The translations under genes were made by a program, and so were the position numbers. Of a stretch of 64,000 nucleotides of DNA, positions 10,907 through 22,773 are shown in pieces. The stretch is taken from positions 229,907,322 through 229,971,321 of the forward strand of contig NC_061510.1 in NCBI RefSeq assembly GCF_022539505.1, read 5' to 3'. Below the pieces are notes generated by a model. That model saw nothing but the letters and a program-made list of their open reading frames with translations, did no database searches and was not told where the DNA came from. The stretch is from Lolium rigidum (Eukaryota; Streptophyta; Magnoliopsida; Poales; Poaceae). How positions within the stretch are numbered: the stretch's first letter is position 1; every line of letters begins with the position of its first letter.

Positions 10907-12000
10907 ATGGGAGCTTCTGAGATCGAATCCTTCATGGCTAAAAATTATGAAACTTGTGTTGTTTGTAAGGACCTTAAAGATTATGTCTCTTCTATCCTTA
11001 ATTTTTGCATAGAAAGTTACAGCAATAATCCTTATATTATTGATTATAAAAAGAGACTCATTAATGCACAAGAATGCACTCACAATTTGCAGGAACTTGT
11101 GGAAGAAGGAATTGATGAACCTGAAAGCTCATTGGATGAAAAAGAGGAGGAAATTGATGAACCTGAAAGCTCATTGGATGAAAAAGAAGATGAGAGTGAT
11201 GAACAAAAGGAGAAGAATGGATTAGCTACCCATGCCAACCTTCTAATGAGAGTAACTCTTTATCTCTTACACTATTTGATTGTCCTCCATGCTTACCGAA
11301 GAAGGATGAATGTTATGTTCCTGTGGATTCTCTTGAAATAGTACCTATGAGTAAAACTTGTGAGAATAATTATGCTACTGTTATCTATGATAATCCATGC
11401 TATTTTGATAAATCTTATGATAATGCTTTGTTTGTGTCTGATGTCGAAATGCATGGTACTAAAGAGTTTTGTGTAGCAAATGTTTATGATAAAGCTCTAG
11501 ATGATGGTCCTATGTTACTTGATAATATTAATTGTACTACTAATGAAAATGGGATTGGAGAAGTCTTGACTTTATGTAGGAGTCCCATATCTCTTGAGAT
11601 TGATCAATCATCTTGTTATATTATTGATAAAAGTGGGTTTGAAAGTTTTAATCCCATTATTTTTGAGCTTGATGAAAATTATGTGTTTATGGATCATGAA
11701 AAAAATGCTCTATGTGATAGTTATATTATTGAGTTTATTCATGAAGCTACTGAAAATTATTATGAGAGAGGAAAATATGGTTGTAGAAATTTGCATGGTA
11801 CTAAAACACCTCTCTATATGCTGAAACTTTTGAAGTTACTCTTGTTTTATCTTCCTATGCTTGTTACTTTGTTCTTCATGAATTTATTTGTGTACAAGAT
11901 TCTTATGCATAGGAAGTGGGTTAGACTTAAATGTGTTTTGAATTTGCTTCTTGATGCTCTCTTTTGCTTAAACTCTTATTTCTTATGTGAGCATCATTAA
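10907..12000 (+). pseudogene. A2 acidic protein with hydrophobic C-terminus, frameshifted
   Basis: Function unknown. The frame opening MGASEIESF carries a tandem duplication (IDEPESSLDEKEE read twice, about 11110-11185). It shifts by one base near 11215 into a frame that stays open to 12000. The last about 70 residues match the A5 ORF (46767-47495): NALCDSYI, YYERGKYGCRN, TKTPLY, then two hydrophobic segments around YKI.MHRK and a final HH. The tail predicts one or two membrane spans. It replaces gag-pol, so the element needs a helper. It could be a reduced env-like protein or a gag-derived relic; I cannot tell which. Confidence 0.65.
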
Positions 12001-14426
12001 AATTGCTGAGCCCATCTTAACGGCTATAAAGAAAGAACTTCTTGGGAGATAACCCATGTCTTTATTTTGCTACTGTTTTGGAAGTTGTTACTACTGTAGC
12101 AACCTCTCATTATCTTTATTTTATTGCATTGTTGTGCCAAGTAAAGTCTCTAATAGAAGGTTGATACAAGATTTAGATTTCTGCACAGAAACAGATTTCT
12201 TGCTGTCACGAATTTGAGTAGGCCTGTCTTTAGGTAACTCATAAAAATCTGCCAATTTTTGTGCATGTTCCTCAGATATGTACGCAACTTTAATTAGTTT
12301 TGAGTTTTCTGATTTGAGCAACGGAAGTACCTCTTAAAAATTCGTCTTTACTGGCTGTTCTGTTTTGACAGATTCTGTCTCTGTTTTTTGCATTGTCTCT
12401 TGTGGACTTTAAGCAAGGTTTTCTAGACGTGGAGAGCTGTAGCTAATGTTTTATTGAGTTCTTGCAATGTGTCACTACAGGACTAAAGTGGATTAAAGTT
12501 TTTTTGAGTACTAACCCCTCTAATGAAGTTTATGAGAAGTTTGGTGTTGAAGGAAGTTTTCAAGGGTCAAGAGAGGAGGATGATATATGATCAAGAAGAT
12601 TGAAAACTCTAAGCTTGGGGATGCCCCCGTGGTTCATCCCTGCATATTTCAAGAAGACTCAAGCGTCTAAGCTTGGGGATGCCCAAGGCATCCCCTTCTT
12701 CATCAACAACTTATCAGGTCATTTCTATTGAAACTATAATTTTATTCGGTCACATCTTATATGCTTTACTTGGAGCGTCTGTGTGTTTTTATTTTTGTTT
12801 TTGTTTGAATAAGATTGGATCCTAGCAATCCTTGTGTGGGAGAGAGACACGCTCCACTTTTTCATATGAACACTGGTGTTCTTCGTTTTACTTTTAATGT
12901 TCATGATAAAAGTTGGAAGCTATTGCACTTATTGTTATTTGGTTGGAAACAGAAAATGCCTCATATTGTCTTGGATAATTTGATAATTGGCAATTGTTTT
13001 GAGCTCTCAAGTAGATCATGATTAAGTTCTTGCATCATGTAGTTTGAACCTATTAGTGGAGAACTACCGTAGAGCTTGTTGAAATTGGTTTGCATGATTG
13101 GTCTCTCTAAGGTCTAGATATTTTCTGGTAAAAGTGTTTGAGCAACAAGGAAGATAGTGTAGAGTCTTATAATGCTTGCAATATGTTCTTATGTGAGTTT
13201 TGTTATACCGGTTCATACTTGTGTTTGCTTCAAACAACCTTGCTAGCCAAAGCCTTGTACTGAGAGGAAATGCTTCTCGTGCATCCAAAACCTTGAGCCA
13301 AAACATATGCCATGTGTGTCCACCATAACAACCTACTATGTGGTATTTTCTGCCATTCCAAGTAAATACTTCATGCGCTACCTTTAAACAATTCAAAAGT
13401 TATTATCTCTTATTTGTGTCAATGTTTTATAGCTCATGAGGAAGTATGTGGTGTTTTATCTTTCAATCTTGTTGGGCAGACTCTCACCAATGGACTAGTG
13501 GCTTCATCCCCTTATCCAATAATTTTGCAAAAAGAGCTGGCAACGGGGTTCCCAGCCCCAATTAATTAACTTTCATTAATAATTCTCTTCACATGTTCTG
13601 CCCTGATTCATCAGTAAGCAACTTAATTTTGCAAATAGATACTCCTTCATGGTATGTGAATGTTGGAAGGCACCCGAGGATTCGGTTAGCCATGGCTTGT
13701 GAAAGCAAAAGGTTGGGAGGAGTGCCATCCATAAATAAAACTAAAGTACATGTGTAAACGAAAGAGAAGAGGGATGATCTACCTTGCTGGTAGAGATAAC
13801 ATCCTTCATGGGAGCCGCTCTTTGAAGGTCTGTTTGGCAAGGGGGTTAGAGTGCCCACTACCATTCGTTGACAACAACAAACACCTCTCAATACTTTACT
13901 TTTATGCTCTCTATATGATTTCAAAACTTGAAAAGCTCTAGCACATGATTTAATCCCTGCTTCCCTCTGCGAAGGGCCTTTCTTTTACTTTATGTTGAGT
14001 CAGTTTACCTACTTCCTTCCATCTTAGAAGCAAACACTTGTGTCAACTGTGCATTGATTCTTACATACTTGCTTATTGCACTTATTATTCTACTTTGTGT
14101 TGACACTTATCCATGAGATATACATGTTAAAGTTGAAAGCAACTGCTGAAACTTATATCTTCCTTTGTGTTGCTTCGATGCTTTTACTTTGAATCTATTG
14201 CTTTATGAGTTAACTCTTATGCAAGACTTTTGATGCTTGTCTTGAAAGTACTATTCATGAAAAGTTTTGTTATATGTTATCTATTTGTTAGCAAACTATA
14301 GATCGTTTCCTTGAGTCACTTCATTCAGCTCATATGCTTTACAATAGTATGATCAAGATTATGTAAGTAGCATGTCACTACAAAAATTATTCTTTTATCG
14401 TTTACCTACTCGAGGGCGAGTAGGAA
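12001..14426 (+). other. A2 3' non-coding module with conserved hairpins
   Basis: No gene. Features seen: stem-loop TGGGAGATAACCCA at 12043-12056, 43 nt after the stop; conserved block CAGATTTCTTGCTGTCACGA near 12190; polypurine-like CTAAGCTTGGGGATGCC at about 12609 and 12668, the second forming a hairpin at 12675-12695; a long shared tail to the polypurine tract. Homologous modules lie in A3, A4 and A5. Confidence 0.75.
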
Positions 14427-14443
14427 CTAAGCTTGGGGATGCT
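14427..14443 (+). promoter_or_regulatory. A2 polypurine tract
   Basis: CTAAGCTTGGGGATGCT immediately precedes the 3' LTR start at 14444. Confidence 0.8.
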
Positions 14444-15960
14444 TGATACGTCTCCAACGTATCTACAATTTCTGATGTTCCATGCTAGTTTTATGACAGT
14501 ACCTACATGTTTTGCTCACACTTTATAATGATTTTATGCATTTTCCGGAACTAACCTATTAACAAGATGCCGAAGTGCCAGTTCCTGTTTTCTGCTGTTT
14601 TTGGTTCCAGAAGGGCTGTTCGGGCAATATTCTCGGAATTCGACGAAACAAAGACCAAACATCATAATTCACCGAGACGGACCAGGACACCGAAGGAGAG
14701 TCAGAGGGGAGGCCTGGGGCCCCCAGACCATAGGCCGGCGCGCCGCCCTATGGGGTGGGCCCCCCAGGCGCCTCCTTGCGCCGCCTCTTCGCCCATAAGA
14801 CCCCTCGCGACCTAAAACCTCGATACGATTGACGAAACTCCAGAAAGACTCCAGGGGCGCCGCCACCATCGCGAAACTCCAATTCGGGGGATAAAATCTC
14901 TGTTCTGGCTCGCCGCCGGGACGGGGAAGTGCCCCCGGAAGCCATCTCCATTGACGCCACCGCCTCCATCATGCTCCGTGAGTAGTTCCCCCATGGACTA
15001 CGGGTTCTAGCAGTACCTAGTTGGTACTCTCTATCCCATGTACTTCGATACAATGATCTCATGAGCTGCCTTACATGATTGAGATTCATCTGATGTAATC
15101 GGTGTTGTGTTTGTTGGGATCCGATGGATTGTTACATTATGATTAGTCTATCTATAAAGTTTGTGAAGTTATTGTTGCTGCAATCTTGTTGTGTTTAATG
15201 CTTGTCACTAGTGCACGAGTGGCATGATCTTAGATTTAAGCTCTATACTTATTTCTTAGATTGTATCTACAAGTTGTTTGCACACATTCGTCCAGAACCC
15301 GAGGCCCCAAAGTGACAGAAATTGGGACAACCGGAGGGGAAGGCTGTGATATGAGGATCACATGTTTTCACCAAGTGTTAATGCTTTGCTCCGGTGCTCT
15401 ATTAAGAGGAGTACCTTAATCGGCAGTAGATTCCCTTGAGGCCCGGCTGCCACCGGCTGGTAGGACAAAAGATGTTATGCAAGTTTCTCATTGCGAGCAC
15501 GTATGACTATATATGGAAAACATGCCTACATGATTAATAATCTTGATGTTCTATCTTAATGCTATTTCAATCCTATCAATTGCCCAACATTAATTTGTTC
15601 ACCCAACACTTGTCACTTGTTATTGGAGAGTTACCACTAGTGTAGATCGCTGGGAACCCCGGTCCATCTCTCATCATCATATACTCGTTCCTATATGACA
15701 TTGGAAGTAGTATCAACTATTTTCTGGTGCCATTGCCTCTGTGTTACTGTTACTGCTGCTGTGTTACTGTTACTATTGCTCTCATATTACTGCTGCTTTC
15801 ACATCACCCCTGTTACTAGTGCTTTTCCAGGTGCAGCTGAATTGACAACTCAGTTGTTAAGGCTTATAAGTATTCTTTATCTCCCCTTGTGTCGAATCAA
15901 TAAATTTGGGTTTTACTTCCCTCGAAGACTGTTGCGATCCCCTATACTTGTGGGTTATGA
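14444..15960 (+). mobile_element. A2 3' LTR
   Basis: 1517 bp, homologous to 8893-10431 throughout. It lost 16 bp of the GC-rich segment and ends TTATGA before the CCCAC duplication. Confidence 0.88.
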
Positions 15961-16939
15961 CCCACCTGCCCATCGAGTACCTTCATGGGCCTCCAGCTAG
16001 ATCGTATAGGGTAGGGCAATGTTGGTTACCCGAAGGGTAATGCCCACGTCAGTAGCCCCCGAGTGTCTAGCCGAAAATAGTTCAGGTAGAGACTAAAGCA
16101 TTCCTTCACCTAACGTTCTTCTCCATGATTGTTCTTGTCCATCTTGTATCAGCATCACCTTCTTCTGTCGGGTGCGCGTCCAGCGCTCCCGATGGGAGTA
16201 GCCCCCGAGTCTAGGTACGGATGCTTGTAATCCGTGCGTAGACTCAAGTTGTACCACTCGAACGTTTTGCTCTGCCGAAGTTTTTCCGCAGGTCTTCATA
16301 GGTCATTCGATACATTTGCACCAAGGCTTGTGTTCTTCGACAAGTTTTCTGCGCGTAAGGGATAATGAGTAACGTGCCCAACTTTTGTTGGTTAACTGCC
16401 GATGGCAAAACAACGTCACTCTACACAGAATCAAGTCCCCGGGCATGATCCTGGAGTGCAAAAAATTCTATCGGGTGCGCGTCCAACGCTCCCGATGGGA
16501 GTAGCCCCCGAGTCTGGGCACGGGCGCTTGCAACCGGGTGCAGACTCGAGCTGAGCAATCACACCTTTTCTTCAGACGTTTCTTCACAGGAATAACTTCG
16601 AGTCCTCATTTTATCGGGTGCGCGTCCAGCACTCCCGATGGGAGTAGCCCCCGAGTCTAAGCGCGGATGCTCGCAATCCGTACATAGACTCAAGTTCACC
16701 ATCAGATACCTTTTACTTTCATTCGAATGCTTTGAGCATTCCTCGCGACGTCACTGATGACGTTACTGACACTTTGATTTTGACTGACAAGACGCGACCC
16801 GCTGGGCCCATCCTTCCTCTGCGTGGCCCTGTTTTTAAGTAATATCTGCCTTTCTCGTACGGTTATCAAGGCGCCTCCTTGATTTCCGCGATCACCAATG
16901 GGAAAAAGTTCCTCTTAATGAACTGGCAGCAACGACACG
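15961..16939 (-). mobile_element. T1: rest of LTR plus 3' interior, antisense
   Basis: 15961-15965 is the A2 target duplication and 15966-16051 completes the T1 LTR. 16052-16939 is the reverse complement of the T2 segment lying before its 3' LTR (compare 42600-43181). It holds three copies of the palindrome CTCCCGATGGGAG (16186-16198, 16489-16501, 16632-16644), each beside TAGCCCCCGAGTCT. T2 inserted at ACACG (16935-16939); T1 resumes at 43725. No plus-strand gene. Confidence 0.85.
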
Positions 16940-17482
16940 TGACGTGGGCATTACCCTTCGGGTAACCAGTATTGCCCTATCCGGTATTGACAAATTGGAG
17001 GCCCATGAAGATACCTGAAGGCGAGATGGGCCACTAGGTCGGCGCACCAGAAGATTCCTTGACGGGCAAGACAAGGAAGCGAACAAACAAGGAAAGATTG
17101 GATCTAAAAGTACTGTAAACCTAGTCGTACTCGGTTAGGACCCTTGAGACCTGGCCTCCTATATAAAGGCCAGGAGAGGGGCTGCCGAAGGACACGAACA
17201 ATCTTAACAATCTTAGCCAGGAAAAGCTTAGAGCTAGGTAACCCTAGCAACAACAATCTCGACTAGATCTCAGCCGAACTATTCGGCACCCCATTGTAAC
17301 CCATTGTCTTCATAATCAAAGAACAGACATGCAAAACGTAAGGGTTTTACCTCATCGAGGGCCCCGAACCTGGGTAAATCGCTCTCCCCGCTTGTCTGTG
17401 AACTGATATCTCGTGTCAGCCTACAGGATTCCATCAACCCTAAGCCCCTATCGGAGGGCATTGGCGAGGAGTACCCTCGACA
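16940..17482 (+). mobile_element. T2 5' LTR
   Basis: TGACGTGGGC to ACCCTCGACA. TATA box TATATAAAGG at about 17159 (CTCCTATATAAAGGCCAGG), which places the transcript start near 17190. Confidence 0.92.
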
Positions 17483-17484
17483 AT

Positions 17485-17502
17485 TGGCGCCGTCTGTGGG
17501 GA
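17485..17502 (+). other. T2 primer binding site
   Basis: TGGCGCCGTCTGTGGGGA starts 2 nt after the LTR. It shares its first nine bases with the tRNA-Asp site of the Athila elements but differs after that; I do not assign the tRNA. Confidence 0.75.
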
Positions 17503-18129
17503 ATCTGTCGGCACAAGGCAGGTCATCGGCAGCACCAGTTACGTCCGCGGCATTCTTACTCGAGTCACCGACGCCAGCGAAGTCAAGAGATCCAATCCGC
17601 TGCGGATCCTTCGAATTCGTGCCGCGCCGCGAAGAGCTTCACCCGAACTCTATGGCATCGTCTCGCAACACGGAAGCTGTTTTCGGTGGCGTCCACTTTG
17701 TCGTCGACTCCGGAGGTTTTCTTCGCCTCCCCGGGCCGGCGCGTCCCACTCAAAGGCTGTGCCTCAGGAGGGTGTCCCTTCGGCAGCAACCCTAAAGGCT
17801 TCGCCCAGAAGCATACGAGAGAGCAACCGGGAAAATCTCGACGCCGCAGCTGGACAAAGAAAGAGACGAAGGAGTTCGCACCGTGAAGAGGAAGGCGAAC
17901 GGTAGTCCACTCTCGATGCTATGACATGTCATCAATCAGAGGACGCACCCGTTCTCCACACCTCTCAGCTACAGAGCAACTTGAGGCGCCATGTTATCTC
18001 CACTCTTATTTCAATCCTAAGGATGGTCAGGAGAAGTCCAGCCATCTGTTAAGGAACTGCTGACACTTCCTAGAGATTCGGCAGTTCTGCGACGATCTTA
18101 GAGCTGAAGCTACATCAAGAGTTCGCATA
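17503..18129 (+). pseudogene. T2 gag remnant with large deletion
   Basis: Only the start and a C-terminal piece remain. Near 17990-18130 the text reads as the gag region before protease (SYFNPKDGQEKSSHLLRNC in one frame) broken by a stop, and it leads into the open frame at 18130. The central capsid region is missing, so T2 cannot form its own particle. Confidence 0.6.
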
Positions 18130-21100
18130 ATGGAAGAGAAAGCAAGGTCCTATGGTCATCAGCCAGAGCCATATGTACCAGAACCATACGAGCCAATGGA
18201 AAAAGACGAATATGAACCAGTCGAGGCATTCCCAGCGCTGCGTGGGCAGATCAACATGATCCACAAAACCAGCTTTTCGAAAAGAGAAATCAAAAAGTTC
18301 TCCCGAGAAGTAAAATACGCGGAAGTTGCCATGGTTGATACGCCGGATTTTATCGATTGGTCAGATCAGAGCATCACCTTCAGCAGGGCGGATCACCCAA
18401 AGGCCGTCCCAAGGCCCGGTCACGCGGCCCTTGTCCTGGAAGCACAGATTGGAGGATACAATATGGGCAAAGTATTTATGGACGGTGGAAGCGGCTTGAA
18501 CCTATTATTCGCCAGCACAATGAGGGCAATGGGTTTAACAGTCGACATGCTAAAAGAATCCGACACAGGGTTCCACGGCATTATACCGACTCGACCCGCC
18601 TACTCGCTGGGTAAAACATCGTTGGACGTAGTCTTCGGCACGCCCAGTAATTTCAGGAAAGAAAGGGTTGAGTTCGAGGTAGTCGACTGGGAATCCCAGT
18701 ACCACGCCATTCTCGGCAGACCTGCGTTTGCCAAATTCATGGCCGTGCCTCATTATGCATACCTGAAACTAAAGATGCCAGGCAACAACGGGACCCCAAT
18801 AACCGTTCACGGCAACTTCGCTCGGTCAGACAACTGCGACAGGGAATTTCAGAAGATCGCCTCGAAGTTTGGAGCCAAGGAAGAACTCAACGCGATCGAC
18901 GCCATTACAGATCACACACGGCCACCAGCCAACAATCGAAACGCAAGATCCGATGAGTTCGATACTGCAAAGGAAACCAAGAAACTGCAGGTGCACCCTA
19001 CTGATCCAAAGAAAACGGTCAACACCTCGGCTGACCTAGATGTCGCATAGGAAAGCGCGCTCATCGAGTTCCTCTGTGAGCGCTGGGAGATATTTGCATG
19101 GGAGCCATCCGACATGCCAGGTATCCCCAGGGAACTCGCTGAGCACGCCCTAAATGTTGACCCGACGGCCAAGCCAGTACAGCAGTCGATGCGGCGATTC
19201 TCTGAACCTAAAAGAAGAGCAATCGGTGAAGAAGTTAATCGGCTCCGCAAGGCGGGATTCATCCGAGAGCTTAAGGAATCTGAATGGGTGGCTAATCCAG
19301 TCATGGTGCCGAAGAAGGACACAACCGCCCTTCGCATGTGCATCGATTACACTAGCCTTAACAAACACTGCCCGAAAGATCATTTCCCACTGCCTCGAAT
19401 AGATCAAATAGTTGATTCTACGGCCGGGTGCGATCGTCTCTCTTTCCTTGATGCATACTCCGGGCACAACCAGATCAAATTGAAGAAGGAGGATCAGGAG
19501 TTAACCGCGTTCATCACTCCACACGGCGTTTTCTGTTACAACGTCATGACCTTCGGGTTGAAAAATGCGGGAGCTACCTACCAACGCTGCATGCAAGCCT
19601 GCCTCGCGGAGCAGATCGGAAGGAACATTCAAGTCTACATCGACGATATCGTGGTGAAAACAAAGCACGCAGCCACACTCATCGACGACTTGCGAGAAAC
19701 CTTTGACAATCTGGACAAATACAAAATCAAGCTAAACCCCAAGAAATGTTTCTTCGGAGTGCCAGGAGGGCAAGTACTCGGGTACTTCATATCAGCCAGA
19801 GGAATCGAGGCTAATCCCTTGAAGATCAAAGCTATTCTTGACATGGAGCCGCCAAAGAATCTGCACCAAGTGCAGCGGTTGGCAGGCCGATTAGCAGCGC
19901 TTAGCAGGTTCATCACGAAGCTAGGGGAGAAAGCTTTGCCCTTCTACAACTTGATGAAAAAGTCAGAAAAGTTCGAGTGGACAAAGGAAGCACAAGACTC
20001 CTTCGACAACTTGAAGAAAATCCTATCGACCTCCCCGGTGCTCGTGACTCCGCGCGAAAAGGAGACACTACTGATGTACATAGCCGCTACAGCTCAAGTC
20101 TTCAGTAGCGTTTTGGTTGTCGAACGAGAAGAAGCAGGGAGAGTTCATGGTGTGCAGAGGCACGTTTACTACCTCAGTGAAGTACTTACCCCCGCAAGAC
20201 AGAGGTATCCTCATCACCAGAAGTTGGCATATGCATTATGGAGGTCGGCTCGCAAGCTGAGGCACTACTTCACGGAGCACCCGATCAAAGTTGTGAGCGA
20301 AGCACCCACGAAGAGCATAATGACCAATCCGGAAGCCACAGGTCGAGTGTCTCAATGGGCCATCGAGTTAGCACCACACGACATAACTTACGTCAACCGA
20401 ACGGCGGTAAAATCCCAAATCCTCCCGGATTTTGTGGCGGATTGGATCCAATCACGGACACCGGCAACACCCGACATGTCGGGGTCATGGGTAATGTACT
20501 TTGATGGGTCAAAACGGAGTACGGGAGCGAGGGCGGGAGTAGTGCTGATATCACCACAGGGAGATAAAATGAAGTATATACTACGTATGAATTTCTCCCT
20601 GCCGACAAACAACGAAGCAGAATACGAAGCACTGCTGCACGGAATGAAAATGGCGAAGGCGTGTGGCGCTACGCGCCTAGAGATCTACGGAGATTCGAAC
20701 CTGGTGGTCCAGCAGTCAATGAACCTGTGCGATGCAGTCAGTGACAACATGGTTGCTTATCGGCAGCTGTATCAGAACATGGAGGCTAAATTCGAAGGAT
20801 GCGAGCTTAAGCACATCGGCAGAGCCAGCAACGAGGAAGCCGACACTTTGGCAAATATCGGGTCCACATGCTCCCCCATCCCAGATGGAGTTTTTTACGA
20901 AGTGATCGCTCAAAGATCAATTAAAGAAAAGCCGTCTGCAAAACCATCGGGTGAAGAATTGGAAAAAAGCTCACTGCAAAAACCTTCGGTTGAAGAATCT
21001 CCAGTCCTTTCTTCCGAACAAGTTCTCCTCCTCGAGCCTCTATGGACCGAACCATTCCTAGCGTACCTGTCGAAACAAGAGCTGCCAGAAGACTCTGTGG

Positions 21101-22266
21101 AAGCTAAGCGAATCGTCAGACGATCAAAGGCCTTCACAGTGATAAATGGTGAGCTTTACAAGCGCAACATCTCAGGGATCTTCCAAAGGTGCATCGCCAT
21201 TGACGATGGAAAAGCACTGTTGCGCGAGATACATGAAGGAACCTGTGGGCATCATGCAGGGAGCAGAGCCCTTGTGGCGAAAGCCTTTAGGGCAGGATTT
21301 TATTGGCCAACGGCAGCGTCGGATGCTAGGGATCTAGTCATGAAGTGCGATGCGTGCCAACGTTTCTCGTCGAAACCACACGCTCCTGCAACGGATTTAA
21401 TGACAATACCCTTGGCATGGCCGTTCGCTCAATGGGGACTCGATCAAGTTGGACCGTTGCCAAGATCGTCACCCGGAGGACACACGTACTTACTGGTTGC
21501 AGTCGACAAATTTACTAAGTGGATCGAGGCAGTACCAGTGCGAAACCAAAAGGCTGAAACGGCGGTTCAATTCTTTAAAGGAATAACCTGTCGATTCGGC
21601 ATGCCCCACAGCATCGTCACAGACAACGGCTCCAACTTTGATTCTGAGGAGTTCAGGAAATTTTGCGATGATGGAGGAATCAAATTGAAATTCGCATCAG
21701 TCTCTCACCCCCAGACCAACGGCCAGGTGGAAAGGATCAATGGTTTAATAGGGGATGGTTTAAAGAAACGCCTTAAAGGTGCAGCCGGAGCACGGGTTGA
21801 AGAATTACCATCTGTGCTATGGAGTTTGCGTACCACCCCCAACAGGTCGACTCAATACACTCCATTCTTCTTGGTGTACGGAGCCGAAGCAGTCCTGCCA
21901 GCCGACGTCCGATTTGAAGCGCCTCGAGTAACAGCGTACACAGAGTCCTCCTCCAATATCGCGCTACAAGATGCTGTCGACCTCCTTGACGAAGCACGAG
22001 ATATTGCCTTGGCAAGAACAACGGTCTACCAACAAGCACTGAGAAATTATCACATCCGACGAATACGCAGTCGAAATTTCAGTGTTGGAGATATGGTACT
22101 TCGGTTGAAGCAAAAAAGACCCTTGAAGCTAGAATCCCCATGGGAAGGACCATACATCATCACCGAAGTGATACCAGGAGGAGCCTATCGACTCAAAAAT
22201 CCAGCCTCAGGAAAAGATGTCGAGAATCCGTGGAACATCGCGCAATTGCGACGGTTTTATACATAG
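18130..22266 (+). pseudogene. T2 protease-RT-RNase H-integrase, one in-frame TAG
   Basis: Replication polyprotein of a Gypsy element. 18130-19050 ends the gag tail and carries a protease with active site VFMDGGSGLNLLF (DGG) and later ILGRPAFAKFM. A single in-frame TAG at 19048-19050 separates it from 19114-22266; both parts share one frame. In the second part, residue numbers count from ATG 19114. RT spans about 65-235 with YIDD near 174. RNase H spans about 456-585, starting MYFDGS. Integrase has its zinc region near 704-740 (H-H-C-C) and a DD35E core with D about 776 (DQVGP), D about 836 (TDNGS) and E about 872 (GQVERIN). The C-terminus has WEGPYIITEV but no chromodomain. Apart from the TAG no frame lesion is seen. 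The TAG may be a nonsense mutation or a leaky stop. Confidence 0.92.
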
Positions 22267-22773
22267 GATACGATTGTTTTTTCATTCAACGGCCTACAAG
22301 GTTGCTTTGCATTATGAATAAAGATCTAATCAGATTTCTGTTACCCTTTTTCTTGCTTCAGGATTTGGCACCCGAACGTAACGTTCGGAACCGTTTCCAT
22401 CGGCTCTAACTCCCATCGGGAGCATTGGCCCAGAAAAAACATGTTTACACGATGACATTAATTAAATACTCTCAGCGAGAGCTAAGATTAATGACACACA
22501 AAAACAACCAATCCAATCCTCGAAAAATACGCGAGTGCTGCAGTCGATGGTTACATTAAGATAAGGCTCAAACAGGTGCACCGTGTGACGAAGCCGAACT
22601 TTCGCATAAATTATATATCGACTTCGCAATAACATTGCACAAAGTACAACGAAGTCGTCGAGTAAGCAGGTTGAACTGATCACTCAGCCGCACTCGACAA
22701 TAAAATATCAATCGAACATAAGCGTGCAGCGTACGCAGCAAACAGTCTTATCCGAAATACAAGGCTATTACAT
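22267..22773. other. T2 spacer between converging pol and antisense gene
   Basis: No gene. It holds AATAAAG near 22317, usable as a plus-strand poly(A) signal, and the palindrome CTCCCATCGGGAG (22410-22422). The antisense gene ends at 22774. Confidence 0.55.

Larger units (their letters stand above)
8893..15960 (+). mobile_element. A2: non-autonomous Athila-like element, complete, TSD CCCAC
   Basis: Flanked by perfect CCCAC duplications (8888-8892 and 15961-15965). LTRs 8893-10431 and 14444-15960, tRNA-Asp-type primer site 10443-10460, polypurine tract 14427-14443. The 4-kb interior has no RT or integrase; its one recognisable gene is the hydrophobic-tail ORF at 10907-12000. The final dinucleotide of the 3' LTR is GA, not CA, probably a post-insertion mutation. 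By eye the LTRs differ at a few percent of sites plus a 16-bp deletion near 14735 in the GC-rich part of the 3' copy. Confidence 0.9.
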
